Positions 1 through 11,950 are shown, counted from the first letter of the stretch. The stretch is 33,528 nucleotides of DNA from an uncultured Eubacteriaceae bacterium (GCA_947630385.1 CANRHG010000002.1:1-33528), one strand, 5' to 3'. Notes: a model not told the origin generated them from the sequence alone. Translations and numbers: made by a program.

Positions 1-2684
<2,684 letters not shown>

Positions 2685-2687
2685 CGA

Positions 2688-2894
2688 TCAGACGATCTCG
2701 ACTTCGCTCGCGCCTACGCGAACGATATCGCCTTTGTGCAGTTGTTTACGGACCACCGTACAGACCTCACCGTTGACCTGGACCTCTCCGTCCTTTATGA
2801 GGGCCTTGGCTTGCCCGCCACTGTCGGTCAAATCGGCGAGTTTTAAGAAACTGTTCAATTTGATGACGTCCGTTTTTATACCGATTTTTTGCAT
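2688..2894 (-). CDS. yaaA: S4-domain RNA-binding protein YaaA-like
   Basis: 68 aa, LKLADLTDSGGQAKALIKDGEVQVNGEVCTVVRKQLHKGDIVRV S4 fold; between dnaN and recF as in many Bacillota. Confidence 0.9.
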   Translation of the reverse strand: MQKIGIKTDVIKLNSFLKLADLTDSGGQAKALIKDGEVQVNGEVCTVVRKQLHKGDIVRVGASEVEIV

Positions 2895-2931
2895 TTTTTC
2901 CTACGTTTACCTAAAATTAGCCAAAAATAAT

Positions 2932-2956
2932 AGAGCTGGGCTAAAAACCCCGCTCT
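2932..2956 (-). terminator. Candidate intrinsic terminator/attenuator upstream of yaaA-recF-gyrB
   Basis: Inverted repeat AGAGC-T-GGG ctaaaaa CCC-C-GCTCT; minus-strand reading is followed by ATTATTTTT. Confidence 0.5.
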
Positions 2957-2997
2957 AAGGCCTGATTTGCTCGAATTAAAGCTATTTCTATGTTCAC

Positions 2998-3006
2998 ATT
3001 ATATCA
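2998..3006 (-). promoter_or_regulatory. Candidate extended -10 promoter element for yaaA-recF-gyrB
   Basis: Minus-strand TGATATAAT (extended -10), weak -35 at 17 bp spacing. Confidence 0.45.
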
Positions 3007-3106
3007 TACTTGGGAGGAAGATTTAATAGATTTGGGGACGCTTTTCGGATGTAAACGTTTGAATTTGGAAAATACGGTCGTTTTAGGATTTCACCCGTGG
3101 AGGGAT

Positions 3107-3136
3107 ACGAAAAAACCGGGAGAGGACTCCCGGTTT
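3107..3136 (-). terminator. Intrinsic terminator of dnaN
   Basis: 10-bp perfect stem AAACCGGGAG (3113-3122) / CTCCCGGTTT (3127-3136), 4-nt loop; minus strand followed by a T run; overlaps the dnaN stop codon. Confidence 0.85.
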
Positions 3137-4241
3137 AGCTACGGGCCAGACGGACCGGAAGAATCAGGTAGGAGAAGTGGTTGCCGTCAAGCGGCGTGAT
3201 TTCGACCGGGCCGACCGGCGTGGAAAATTTTAAGTCGATGGTGTCTTCACCAATGGCTTTTAGAGCGTCGATAAAGTATTTGGAATTAAAGGCGATCGTG
3301 ATGTCGTCGCCCGTCTTTTCGATGTCGACTTTGACGAGCCCGTCGGCGTCGGTACTGTTTGACGAGATCTTGAGGGCGCCTTCGTCGATGTCCATCTTAA
3401 TTAGGTTGTTATTGCCTTTGTTTGCGATAACGGCGACCTGTTCGCAGGCTTTTAGGAGTTCGTTGCGGTCGACGCGAAACTCCGTCAGGTACTCGTCCGG
3501 AAAGATCCCGTTATAATCGATGTAACTGCCGTCGATCAGGCGCGCGGTAAAGGTCGTGGGACCGAAGTTGAAGAAGATCTGGGAATCCGAAAGGGTGATC
3601 GTCACCTCCCCGTTTAGACCGGTCAGGATCGAGCTGAGTTCGCTCGCCGCGCTTCCCGGAAGGACGACCGAGAGCTCGTCTACCTCGCTGTCGTTTTCCT
3701 TGCTTCGGATAGCCAGGCGAAAACCGTCACAGGCCACGAGCCTAAACCCGTCGGCGGAGTTTTCAAGTTTGATGCCGGTGATGACCGGAATGGAGTCGTT
3801 ATTGGCCACGGCAAAACGCGTGGCGTCGATCATGCGTTTTAACTCCCTTGCTTCGATCGTATACGTCTTCTTTTTGTTGTCGTCGGGAAAATCCGGAAAC
3901 TCCACGGCATCGAGGCCGTTTAGGTTAAAGGTTGAAGCGCCGCTTTCGATGTGGACTTTGTTTCGTTCGTCCGTACCGAACTGGATCGTATCGCCCTCAA
4001 GCCTTGAGACGATGTTTGAGATCAGGTTGCTGTCGATGATGACGGCCCCTTTTTCCTGGGGATTGACTTTGACCTGGGTCTTGATCCCGACGTTCATGTC
4101 GGTCGCGTTTAAAACCAAATCGTCGCCTCTTATGTCAAAAAGGATGCCTTCCAAAGCTTTTCGGGTCGAACGGGTCGATACGGCGTGTTTAGCGGTTTGC
4201 AGCGCGTTTGAGAGTTCTTCTTTTGTACAACTAAATTTCAT
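3135..4241 (-). CDS. dnaN: DNA polymerase III beta subunit (sliding clamp)
   Basis: 368 aa, MKFSCTKEELSNALQTAKHAVSTRSTRKALEGILFDIRGDDLVLNATDMNVGI..., ends ...NHFSYLILPVRLARS; adjacent to dnaA. Confidence 0.96.
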   Translation of the reverse strand: MKFSCTKEELSNALQTAKHAVSTRSTRKALEGILFDIRGDDLVLNATDMNVGIKTQVKVNPQEKGAVIIDSNLISNIVSRLEGDTIQFGTDERNKVHIESGASTFNLNGLDAVEFPDFPDDNKKKTYTIEARELKRMIDATRFAVANNDSIPVITGIKLENSADGFRLVACDGFRLAIRSKENDSEVDELSVVLPGSAASELSSILTGLNGEVTITLSDSQIFFNFGPTTFTARLIDGSYIDYNGIFPDEYLTEFRVDRNELLKACEQVAVIANKGNNNLIKMDIDEGALKISSNSTDADGLVKVDIEKTGDDITIAFNSKYFIDALKAIGEDTIDLKFSTPVGPVEITPLDGNHFSYLILPVRLARS

Positions 4242-4275
4242 GAGGGCTACCTGTTTAATATATTTATATTTAAAT

Positions 4276-4312
4276 TAATAATAGTAATAAGGGCTGTTTA
4301 TACTGGGGATAA
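4276..4312 (+). promoter_or_regulatory. Candidate origin unwinding module: DnaA-trios, GC cluster and two tandem DnaA-box-like 9-mers
   Basis: TAA TAA TAG TAA TAA (4276-4290), GGGC (4291-4294), TGTTTATAC (4295-4303), TGGGGATAA (4304-4312, reverse complement TTATCCCCA); preceded by an AT-rich stretch from about 4254. Confidence 0.6.
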
Positions 4313-4387
4313 CTTGAAATTCCCGCTTAAATCAAGGGGGAATTACCGGTTTTTTGTCTGGGATAAAGCTGTTGATAAACTGTGCGT

Positions 4388-5713
4388 TTACTGTGTCTGA
4401 TTTTGGATCTCTTCTCTGACCGCTTCGACGAGGTTGGAAAATTCGGTCTCTTCGGCCAGTAGGCTGTCGATTTTTTGGCAGGCGTGCACGACCGTCGAGT
4501 GGTCTCTCCCGCCAAAGGCTTCGCCGATCTTCGGAAACGAGATCTTCGTCAGCTCCCTCGTCAAATACATCGCCACTTGCCGCGGCAGGGCGACCTTTTT
4601 CATACGCGTTTTGCCGTCGATGTCTTCGACGTTGATGTCAAAGTACTGGGCGACGATTTTTTTGATGAAGGGAACGTCGACCTTCTGTTTTTCGTTTACG
4701 AATTTGTCTTTTAGCGCCAGCTGCGCCGTGTCGAGGTTCGGTTGGGTGTTTCTGAGGTTGCAGTAAGCCACGACCGTCGTGAGCGCGCCTTCGAGTTCAC
4801 GGATGTTCGAGCGGATGTTTTCGGCGATGTACTTTAAGACTTCATCCGGAAACGTCAGGTCGTAATTTTCGGCCTTTTTTAAAAGGATCGCCACCCGCGT
4901 CTCAAAACTCGGCGCCGATACGTCGGCCATCAGGCCCATCTCGAAGCGTGAACGCAGGCGTTCTTCGAGTTTGGGGATCTCCTTGGGCGGACGGTCGGAG
5001 GTGATGACGATCTGTTTGTTGGATTCGTAAAGCGTATTAAAGGTATGGAAAAAAGCTTCCTGGGTTTCCATCTTGCCCGCCAAGAACTGGATATCGTCGA
5101 TTAGGAGAAGGTCGGTCGAGCGGTATTTGTTGCGAAATTCGTTGCTTTTGTTGTTTTGGATCGCGTAAATGAATTCGTTCGTGAAAGCTTCGCACGAAAC
5201 GTAGACGACTTTACGGTTAAAACCTTCTTCGATCACGTGATTTCCGATAGCCTGCATCAGATGGGTCTTACCGAGTCCGACGCCCCCATAAATAAAGAGG
5301 GGATTGTACTTGTTGGACGGGGATTCGGCCACGGCAATGCAGGCGGCCCGGGCAAAACGGTTGTTTTCGCCGATGACGAAACGGTCGAAGGTGTACTTCG
5401 GGTTCATCGTATTTTCTTCGTTGACGACCGTCTCTTCTTTTTCGTCGATTTTCTTTGAGAGTTGTCCGTCTTCGGTTTGGTAGTTGACTTCTTCGATGCT
5501 CGGATCGATCTCTTTTATGGCGTTGCGGATGAGGTTGTCAAAGCGGTTGAGCAGAAAACCCAGCTCGAGCGAGCTCTGGGTTTTAAGATAAAAGGTGTTT
5601 CCCTCCCGCTTTACCGGAACGAGATCTTTGATCCAGGTGTCGTAACTGAGTTTTGAGATCTCCGGACGGATCAGGTCCAGGCTTTTTTTCCAGACCAGTT
5701 CAACATCTTGCAT
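4388..5713 (-). CDS. dnaA: Chromosomal replication initiator protein DnaA
   Basis: 441 aa; NPLFIYGGVGLGKTHLMQAIGNH, LLIDDIQFLAGKMETQEAFFHTFN, C-terminal GGRDHSTVVHACQKI. Confidence 0.97.
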   Translation of the reverse strand: MQDVELVWKKSLDLIRPEISKLSYDTWIKDLVPVKREGNTFYLKTQSSLELGFLLNRFDNLIRNAIKEIDPSIEEVNYQTEDGQLSKKIDEKEETVVNEENTMNPKYTFDRFVIGENNRFARAACIAVAESPSNKYNPLFIYGGVGLGKTHLMQAIGNHVIEEGFNRKVVYVSCEAFTNEFIYAIQNNKSNEFRNKYRSTDLLLIDDIQFLAGKMETQEAFFHTFNTLYESNKQIVITSDRPPKEIPKLEERLRSRFEMGLMADVSAPSFETRVAILLKKAENYDLTFPDEVLKYIAENIRSNIRELEGALTTVVAYCNLRNTQPNLDTAQLALKDKFVNEKQKVDVPFIKKIVAQYFDINVEDIDGKTRMKKVALPRQVAMYLTRELTKISFPKIGEAFGGRDHSTVVHACQKIDSLLAEETEFSNLVEAVREEIQNQTQ

Positions 5714-6141
5714 ACATACTCCTGGGGATAACTATGTGGACATACATGTCGAGGAACAGCTTTATCAACAGGTTGTGGATAATTCTGTTCACAGTTTCCA
5801 CAAAGTAATTGGGCCAAAAACGGCGATATTTTCGATTTTCCGTTTTTTGTCCACACAAATTCACAGTTTTTTTTCACCCTTTGTGGAATTGTTGATAACA
5901 CAATTTTAACAGATAAATTTGTGGAAAACTCGACTTTTGCACAGATTTTTAGCTGCCATGAGATCAAAATTCCGGGAAAAGTTTTCAAACAATTAAAGAA
6001 CGATAAAATGGAAAATTAGGAAAGCGAGCGTCTTTAAGCGCCAAATGTTTACTTTTATCTTGACAATTTAAAAGAATAAAATATATAATTTTTCGGAAAT
6101 CTTATTCACATAAACAGATCATCGAGTTAGGAGGTGAGGTC
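5714..6141. other. oriC region (dnaA-rpmH intergenic) with DnaA boxes
   Basis: Matches to TTATNCACA: 5774-5782 (minus, TTATCCACA) and 6102-6110 (TTATTCACA). One-mismatch sites: 5723-5731, 5762-5770, 5847-5855, 5890-5898, 5920-5928. AT-rich, between divergent dnaA and rpmH. Confidence 0.85.
6060..6089 (+). promoter_or_regulatory. Promoter of rpmH
   Basis: TTGACA (6060-6065), 18-bp spacer, TATAAT (6084-6089). Confidence 0.7.
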
Positions 6142-6276
6142 ATGAAACGAACTTACCAACCTAAAGTCCGTCATCGCAAGAAGGAACACGGCTTTAGGAA
6201 ACGTATGAAAACGAAAAGCGGTAGAAACATCCTAAAGCGTAGAAGAGCCAAAGGAAGAAAAAAACTATCTGCTTAG
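6142..6276 (+). CDS. rpmH: 50S ribosomal protein L34
   Basis: 44 codons [55 protein letters not shown] upstream. Too short for the ORF track. Confidence 0.96.
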   Translation: MKRTYQPKVRHRKKEHGFRKRMKTKSGRNILKRRRAKGRKKLSA

Positions 6277-6278
6277 TA

Positions 6279-6312
6279 TAGACGGCCGCTAGGATGCGGT
6301 CTTTATTTTTTT
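6279..6312 (+). terminator. Candidate intrinsic terminator/attenuator between rpmH and rnpA
   Basis: AGAC[ggc]CGC taggat GCGGTCT followed by TTATTTTTTT; ends a few nt before the rnpA start. Confidence 0.45.
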
Positions 6313-6315
6313 AAT

Positions 6316-6648
6316 TTGTTTGATTCCTTAAAAAAAAACCTAGACTTTCAAAACGTTTATAAAAACGGAAAAATCATCGGGAACAAGGACGTTACGCTGC
6401 GTTATTTAAAAACGGACCGTCCGGTCAACCGCTTAGGGATCGTCGTCAGCAAAAAGGTCTCGAAACGGGCCGTTGTACGAAACCGTTTACGAAGACAGAT
6501 CCGGGCTTACTACCGCGAGCTCGACGGAGAGTTAAAACAGGGCTACGATTTGATCCTATCGGCCAAACCCGCTTGCGTGGACCGGTCCTACGCGTCCCTT
6601 ACACGTTCAATTCGGCATTTATTTGTAAAGAAAAATTTGATTTTGTGA
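6316..6648 (+). CDS. rnpA: Ribonuclease P protein component
   Basis: [18 protein letters not shown]...[34 protein letters not shown] start; next to rpmH. Confidence 0.93.
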   Translation: MFDSLKKNLDFQNVYKNGKIIGNKDVTLRYLKTDRPVNRLGIVVSKKVSKRAVVRNRLRRQIRAYYRELDGELKQGYDLILSAKPACVDRSYASLTRSIRHLFVKKNLIL

Positions 6649-6872
6649 AATTTATAGCTTTGAAACTGATCGCCTTTTATCAAAAGGCCATCTCCCCGTT
6701 TCTTCCGAGAACGTGCCGTTTTACGCCGACGTGTTCGGCTTATTGTTACGAAGCCATCGAACGCTTCGGCCTGCTTAAAGGGGGTTATCTAGGAATTCGC
6801 AGAATTTTGAGGTGCCATCCGTTTAATCCCGGAGGTTACGACCCAGTTCCAAGAAAAGGGGATTTACTATGA
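6645..6872 (+). CDS. yidD: Membrane protein insertion efficiency factor YidD
   Basis: [41 protein letters not shown]...GYDPVP; GTG start overlaps the rnpA stop (ORF track start 6573 is too early). Confidence 0.92.
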   Translation: MKFIALKLIAFYQKAISPFLPRTCRFTPTCSAYCYEAIERFGLLKGGYLGIRRILRCHPFNPGGYDPVPRKGDLL

Positions 6873-7747
6873 GTATTCTGTACAGAGCCTTTGGGATGCT
6901 CTTGTACTTTTTGTACACGCTTGTCGGCAATTACGGGGTCGCGATCATCCTGTTTACGGTCATCTGCAAACTCGTGCTGTTGCCGCTAAACATCAAGTCG
7001 ACCAAATCCATGCGGGAGACCCAGGCGCTGCTTCCGATGACGCAGTACCTGCAAAAGAAGTACAAGAACAATCCAGAAAAATTAAATCAGGAAACGTCCA
7101 AACTCTATCAGGTTTATCACGTCAATCCGATGGGTGGGTGCCTACCACTTTTGATTCAACTGCCCATCATTTACGCGCTGTTCGGCGCGCTCCGAAATCC
7201 GACGGAATACGTTTTTGTCGGAACCAAAGCCAGCGCGGTCAACCAGTCGTTTTTGTGGATCCCGAACTTATCGCAGCCGGATCCGTACTACATCTTACCG
7301 ATACTGTGCGTGATCTTTACGTTTTTGACGCAAAAGTTCACGATGTCGATGAACAAGATGGCCGAAAACGAGCAGACGCAAAGTTCACAGCGTATGATGC
7401 TCTATCTCATGCCACTGCTCATCGGGTTTATGGCCCTGAGTCTACCGGCTGGGGTTGCCATCTACTGGGTCGTCCAAAACGTCTTCACGTTCTTACAGCA
7501 GTTTATCATGATGCGTAAACCGGTCGAGACCATTCCAATCATGGAAGCCGAAAAGAAGCTCGAAGAGTATTCCAGAAACAAACGTAAAGAGATCAAAGCG
7601 GTCCGCCAAACGGGTACAGACCGTATGAACCAGTATATGGGAAGCACGAATAAGAAAAACAAAGAGCACAGCACACCAAGCGTTAAAATGACACCGGCCA
7701 GCAAACGAAACGTTCGTAAAACCATTACAAAGATTCCCAAGAGGTGA
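6869..7747 (+). CDS. yidC: Membrane protein insertase YidC/OxaA
   Basis: 292 aa; [67 protein letters not shown]. Confidence 0.93.
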   Translation: MSILYRAFGMLLYFLYTLVGNYGVAIILFTVICKLVLLPLNIKSTKSMRETQALLPMTQYLQKKYKNNPEKLNQETSKLYQVYHVNPMGGCLPLLIQLPIIYALFGALRNPTEYVFVGTKASAVNQSFLWIPNLSQPDPYYILPILCVIFTFLTQKFTMSMNKMAENEQTQSSQRMMLYLMPLLIGFMALSLPAGVAIYWVVQNVFTFLQQFIMMRKPVETIPIMEAEKKLEEYSRNKRKEIKAVRQTGTDRMNQYMGSTNKKNKEHSTPSVKMTPASKRNVRKTITKIPKR

Positions 7748-7759
7748 TAGGAGAATATT

Positions 7760-8443
7760 TTGAGTCAAACAGCAACCGGAACCGGAAAGAATTACGACTT
7801 AGCCGTTGAAGACGCCCTAAAAGAATTAGGAGCTACCCACGAACAGATTGATACGATCAAGGTGATCCAACAGGCCGAAAGCGGCGTTTTTGGACTATTT
7901 GGTAAAAAAGACGCGATCGTAGAAGTTAGCTTAATCGAGCCCGAACCGGAAATCGTAGAAGAACCTGAAGAGGAAGTGCTTACCGTGGTCGGAGAGACCG
8001 ACAAAGCGAGAAAAGCCATCCTTTTTTTAAACGAAGTTTTCAATACGATGGGTCTTACCTGCGATATCGACGCCAAGGAAAGCGACGGTTTTTTAAAGAT
8101 CAACCTCAAGGGAGACCGTATGGGTATCCTGATCGGGCGAAGAGGCCAAACCCTGGATTCCTTACAGTACTTGACGAGTCTAGCGGTCAATAAAGAAGGA
8201 GACGGCTATACCCGGATCATTTTAGATACCGAAAATTATAGAGAAAAAAGACAGAAAACTTTGGAAGATCTGGCAAAGAAGATGGCGGACAAAGCCGTGC
8301 GCTTTAACCGCCGCATCAAGCTTGAGCCCATGAATCCGGCCGAACGCCGCATCATCCACGCCACGCTTCAAAACGACCGCCGGGTCCATACGTATTCCGA
8401 AGGTGAAGATCCTTACCGTAGGATCGTTATTCAAGCTCATTAA
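7760..8443 (+). CDS. khpB: Jag/KhpB RNA-binding protein (Jag_N, KH, R3H)
   Basis: TGTGKNYDLAVEDALKELGA N-domain; GILIGRRGQTLDSLQYL KH; MNPAERRIIHATLQ R3H; downstream of yidC. TTG start. Confidence 0.92.
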   Translation: MSQTATGTGKNYDLAVEDALKELGATHEQIDTIKVIQQAESGVFGLFGKKDAIVEVSLIEPEPEIVEEPEEEVLTVVGETDKARKAILFLNEVFNTMGLTCDIDAKESDGFLKINLKGDRMGILIGRRGQTLDSLQYLTSLAVNKEGDGYTRIILDTENYREKRQKTLEDLAKKMADKAVRFNRRIKLEPMNPAERRIIHATLQNDRRVHTYSEGEDPYRRIVIQAH

Positions 8444-8467
8444 CAGTTCCTGTAATGGGCTTTTTTT
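8434..8467 (+). terminator. Intrinsic terminator after khpB
   Basis: AGCTCATTAACAG ttc CTGTAATGGGCT (12 bp, one bulged A) then TTTTTTT; includes the khpB stop codon. Confidence 0.8.
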
Positions 8468-8476
8468 ATACAAAAA

Positions 8477-9838
8477 ATGAAATATTCTGATGTAGACACT
8501 ATCGCTGCCATCTCGACCGGTATGGGAAGCGCGGGAATCGGGATCGTACGCCTTAGCGGGGAGCGCTCGGCGCAGATCGCCGACAAGATCTTCAAGGGCG
8601 TCTCCGGCGTCCCGCTTACGCGGGCTCAAAACCAAAAGCTTTATTACGGCCATATCATCGACCCACAGACCGGACAGACGGTCGACGAGGTCCTCGTCGC
8701 TTACATGCGCGGCCCAAATTCTTACACGGCCGAAGACGTCGTCGAAATCAACTGCCACGGCGGGATCGTTCCGACCGGAAAGATCTTAGATCTCGTCATA
8801 AACGGCGGGGCCCGCCACGCCCAACCCGGGGAGTTTACTAAACGCGCCTTTTTAAACGGCCGGATCGATCTCACCCAGGCGGAGTCCGTGATGGACGTCA
8901 TCGGGGCAAAGTCGGAAAAAGCGCTTCAGCTGTCGGTCGAACAGCTAAACGGCTCCCTAAAAAAGCGGCTTAAAAAAATCGACGACGTTTTGATCGACGT
9001 ACTCGTACTCATTGAGTCCAACCTCGACTACCCGGAGTACGACATCGAAGAACTGACCAAAGAAAAGGTCCTTGCCCACATCGATGAGGCACTGGAACTG
9101 ATCGAAAACCTGATCGAGAACGGAAAAAACAGCGCCGTGTTTCGAAACGGGATCAAGACCGTCATCCTCGGAAAACCCAACGTGGGAAAATCCTCACTCC
9201 TAAATCTGCTCACCGATAACGAACGCGCCATCGTGACCGAAATTCCCGGAACGACCAGAGACATCATCGAAGAATCCATTATCATCGATTCCGTTCCGTT
9301 TATTCTTACCGATACCGCGGGCATCCGCCAGACGGAAAACGTGGTCGAACAGATCGGAGTCGAACGCTCCTTGGAATACGCTTCCCACGCGGATCTGATT
9401 TTGTTTCTAAAAGAATCCGGCCAAAAACTCTCCGAAGACGAACGCCAAATCATCGACGGGCTCGACCCCGACAAGACGATCTTCGTCTCGAACAAGAGCG
9501 ATCTTTCTTTGGAAGAGCTGGAAAACTGGCACAAGATTTCAGTTAAGAACGAATCGGGTATTAAAGAATTAAAGAAACAAATGGTTGATCTCGTCATGCA
9601 GGGACAGGTCGAAGCTTCGCAGAGTTCGGTGCTCCTAAACGAGCGGCAGATGAGCCTGTTAAGACAGACAAGGGACATCTTAAAACACGCGCGTGAGGGC
9701 GTACTGATCGATCTGCCGGAAGAAATTTACAGTATCGAGATCAACGAGGCTTTGGAAAATCTCAGAGCCATCACCGGAGAGTCCATCGGGACGGACGTCA
9801 TCGATACGATCTTCGAGCGGTTTTGCATTGGCAAATAA
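8477..9838 (+). CDS. mnmE: tRNA modification GTPase MnmE
   Basis: 453 aa; DTIAAISTGMGSAGIGIVRLSG, GKPNVGKSSLLN, C-terminal FCIGK. Confidence 0.96.
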   Translation: MKYSDVDTIAAISTGMGSAGIGIVRLSGERSAQIADKIFKGVSGVPLTRAQNQKLYYGHIIDPQTGQTVDEVLVAYMRGPNSYTAEDVVEINCHGGIVPTGKILDLVINGGARHAQPGEFTKRAFLNGRIDLTQAESVMDVIGAKSEKALQLSVEQLNGSLKKRLKKIDDVLIDVLVLIESNLDYPEYDIEELTKEKVLAHIDEALELIENLIENGKNSAVFRNGIKTVILGKPNVGKSSLLNLLTDNERAIVTEIPGTTRDIIEESIIIDSVPFILTDTAGIRQTENVVEQIGVERSLEYASHADLILFLKESGQKLSEDERQIIDGLDPDKTIFVSNKSDLSLEELENWHKISVKNESGIKELKKQMVDLVMQGQVEASQSSVLLNERQMSLLRQTRDILKHAREGVLIDLPEEIYSIEINEALENLRAITGESIGTDVIDTIFERFCIGK

Positions 9839-9845
9839 AAAAAGA

Positions 9846-9867
9846 ACCGCCTTACTTAGAAGGCGGT
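9846..9867. terminator. Hairpin downstream of mnmE (terminator-like)
   Basis: ACCGCCTT acttag AAGGCGGT, 8-bp stem; A-rich on the 5' side, no T run on the 3' side in the plus direction. Confidence 0.45.
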
Positions 9868-10026
9868 CTAGCTATATTTGAAGAGGAGTATGTTTGACAG
9901 ACGATTATCTGTTTGACTAAATGACTATCAATAGGGGGGAACCATCAATAATCAACCATCGTTAGTTAATATTTTACCCACATCGGACTAAATAAACACA
10001 TTTTTATTTGAGAAAGGAGAAAATCT

Positions 10027-11907
10027 TTGGCCTACCAAGCAGGAGATTACGATGTTATAGTTATCGGCGCGGGACATGCCGGTGTAGAAGCGGCCTTAGC
10101 GTCGGCGCGACGGGGTTTTTCTACCTTACTGCTCACCATCAATCTCGACAGCGTGGCCATGATGCCCTGCAATCCGTCGATCGGCGGAACCGGAAAGGGG
10201 CATTTGGTCCGGGAAATCGACGCCTTAGGCGGTGAGATGGGAAAAAATATCGACGCGACGATGATCCAGGCGCGTATGTTAAATACCGCCAAAGGACCGG
10301 CGGTCCACAGCCTCAGGGCCCAAGCCGACAAAAAAGCCTACCAACAGCGCATGAAAAAGATCATCGAAGACCAGCCGAACCTGACCTTAAAACAACAGGA
10401 AGCGGTCGAGTTGATCATTGAAGACGACAAAATAAAAGGGGTCGTTACCAAAACCGGGGCGACGTATTCGTGCAAGGCCTGCGTCATCGCGACCGGGACC
10501 TACCTTAAAGGCCGGATCTTTATCGGGGACGTTCAGTACGACGGCGGCCCGAACGGTCTGTTTCCGGCGACGGAACTCTCGAACTCGCTTATCGAGTCCG
10601 GCTTTGAGCTTCAGCGCTTTAAGACCGGAACCCCGGCCAGGGTCGACAAAAACAGCATTGATTTTTCAAAGATGATCATTCAGGAAGGCGACGATCCGAT
10701 CGTTCCTTTTTCGTTTGAAACCGAAGAAATTAACATCGATCAAGAACCGTGTTACCTGACGTACACGACACCGAAAGCGCACGAGATCATAATGGAGAAC
10801 ATCGACCGTTCGCCCCTTTATACCGGCGACGTCGTCGGGATCGGCCCGAGGTACTGTCCGTCGATCGAGACGAAAGTCATGCGCTTCAGTGATAAGGACC
10901 GCCACCAGATTTTTATGGAACCGGAAGGGCTTAACACCAACGAGATCTACGTTCAGGGCATGAGTTCCTGCCTTCCGGAAGACGTGCAGATCGCCGTATA
11001 CAGAGAGGTTCCGGGCATGGAAAACGTCGAGTTTATGCGAAGTGCCTACGCGATCGAATACGACTGCATCTACCCCACCGATTTAAAGGCGAGCCTTGAG
11101 TCAAAGCAGGTCAAGGGGCTCTTTTTTGCCGGACAGATCAATGGGACTTCGGGTTACGAGGAAGCCGCGGCCCAGGGGATCATTGCAGGAATCAACGCCT
11201 GTCAGTACATCCTTCACGAAAAACCGCTCATTTTAGACCGCTCCCAGGCCTATATCGGTGTTCTAATCGACGACATCATCACCAAAGGGACCGAAGAGCC
11301 GTACCGGATGATGACCTCAAGAGCCGAGTACCGCCTACTTCTACGGCAGGACAACGCCGACAAACGCCTAACGCCGATCGGGCATGAATACGGGCTCATT
11401 TCGGACGAGCGGTACGAGAGGTTTCTTAAAAAGCAAAGAGCCATCGAAGACGAAGTCGAGCGGCTAAAAAAAGTAAAAGTAAAGCCGACGGAAGAAGAAA
11501 ACGAGAAACTTAAAGAACTGGGTTCTGCCGCGATCAAAAACGGGATATCCTTAGCCGAACTTTTAAGGAGGCCGGAACTGACCTACGAAAATACGGCCGT
11601 GTTCGACGAAGAAAGACCGGAACTGAGCGCGGATATTGTCAGTGAAGTCGGGGTGATTCTCAAGTACGAAGGGTATATTAAAAAGCAAATGGAACAGGTT
11701 AAGAAATTCAGAAAGCTGGAAAAGAAACGAATCCCCGAAGACTTAAACTACGGCGATATCAAAGGCCTAAGGCTCGAGGCCGTAGAAAAGCTCGGCCGTT
11801 TCCGTCCCGAGACGATTGGCCAGGCCAGTCGAATATCCGGGGTTTCGCCGGCGGATATATCGGTTTTACAAATCTATCTTGAATCAAAAAAGCACGTTCC
11901 ACGATGA
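10027..11907 (+). CDS. mnmG: tRNA uridine-5-carboxymethylaminomethyl modification enzyme MnmG/GidA
   Basis: 626 aa; [47 protein letters not shown] start with AGAAAGGAG upstream. Confidence 0.96.
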   Translation: MAYQAGDYDVIVIGAGHAGVEAALASARRGFSTLLLTINLDSVAMMPCNPSIGGTGKGHLVREIDALGGEMGKNIDATMIQARMLNTAKGPAVHSLRAQADKKAYQQRMKKIIEDQPNLTLKQQEAVELIIEDDKIKGVVTKTGATYSCKACVIATGTYLKGRIFIGDVQYDGGPNGLFPATELSNSLIESGFELQRFKTGTPARVDKNSIDFSKMIIQEGDDPIVPFSFETEEINIDQEPCYLTYTTPKAHEIIMENIDRSPLYTGDVVGIGPRYCPSIETKVMRFSDKDRHQIFMEPEGLNTNEIYVQGMSSCLPEDVQIAVYREVPGMENVEFMRSAYAIEYDCIYPTDLKASLESKQVKGLFFAGQINGTSGYEEAAAQGIIAGINACQYILHEKPLILDRSQAYIGVLIDDIITKGTEEPYRMMTSRAEYRLLLRQDNADKRLTPIGHEYGLISDERYERFLKKQRAIEDEVERLKKVKVKPTEEENEKLKELGSAAIKNGISLAELLRRPELTYENTAVFDEERPELSADIVSEVGVILKYEGYIKKQMEQVKKFRKLEKKRIPEDLNYGDIKGLRLEAVEKLGRFRPETIGQASRISGVSPADISVLQIYLESKKHVPR

Positions 11908-11933
11908 TGTTTCACGTGAAACGTGCTTTTTTT
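11886..11933 (+). terminator. mnmG terminator hairpin enclosing a parS site
   Basis: AAAAAGCACGTT (11887-11898) and AACGTGCTTTTTTT (11920 on) form the stem; the loop contains TTTCACGTGA. Confidence 0.7.
11908..11923. promoter_or_regulatory. parS (ParB binding) site 1
   Basis: TGTTTCACGTGAAACG, 15/16 to TGTTTCACGTGAAACA. Confidence 0.85.
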
Positions 11934-11950
11934 AACATCAGGAGCTTATT

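Noticed and set aside
2990-3199. Plus-strand 69-aa ORF between yaaA and dnaN
   Set aside because: Runs across the dnaN terminator and into the dnaN 3' end; no SD or recognisable protein features.
5230-5245. CACGTG palindrome (GATCACGTGATTT) in dnaA as a parS site
   Set aside because: Flanks do not match TGTT...AACA; only the central hexamer and adjacent bases agree.
5966-5982. AAATTCCGGGAAAAG near oriC as a Noc binding site
   Set aside because: Core is one base short of CCCGGG and the symmetric spacing is lost; other CCCGGG hits in the window lack the ATTT/AAAT flanks.
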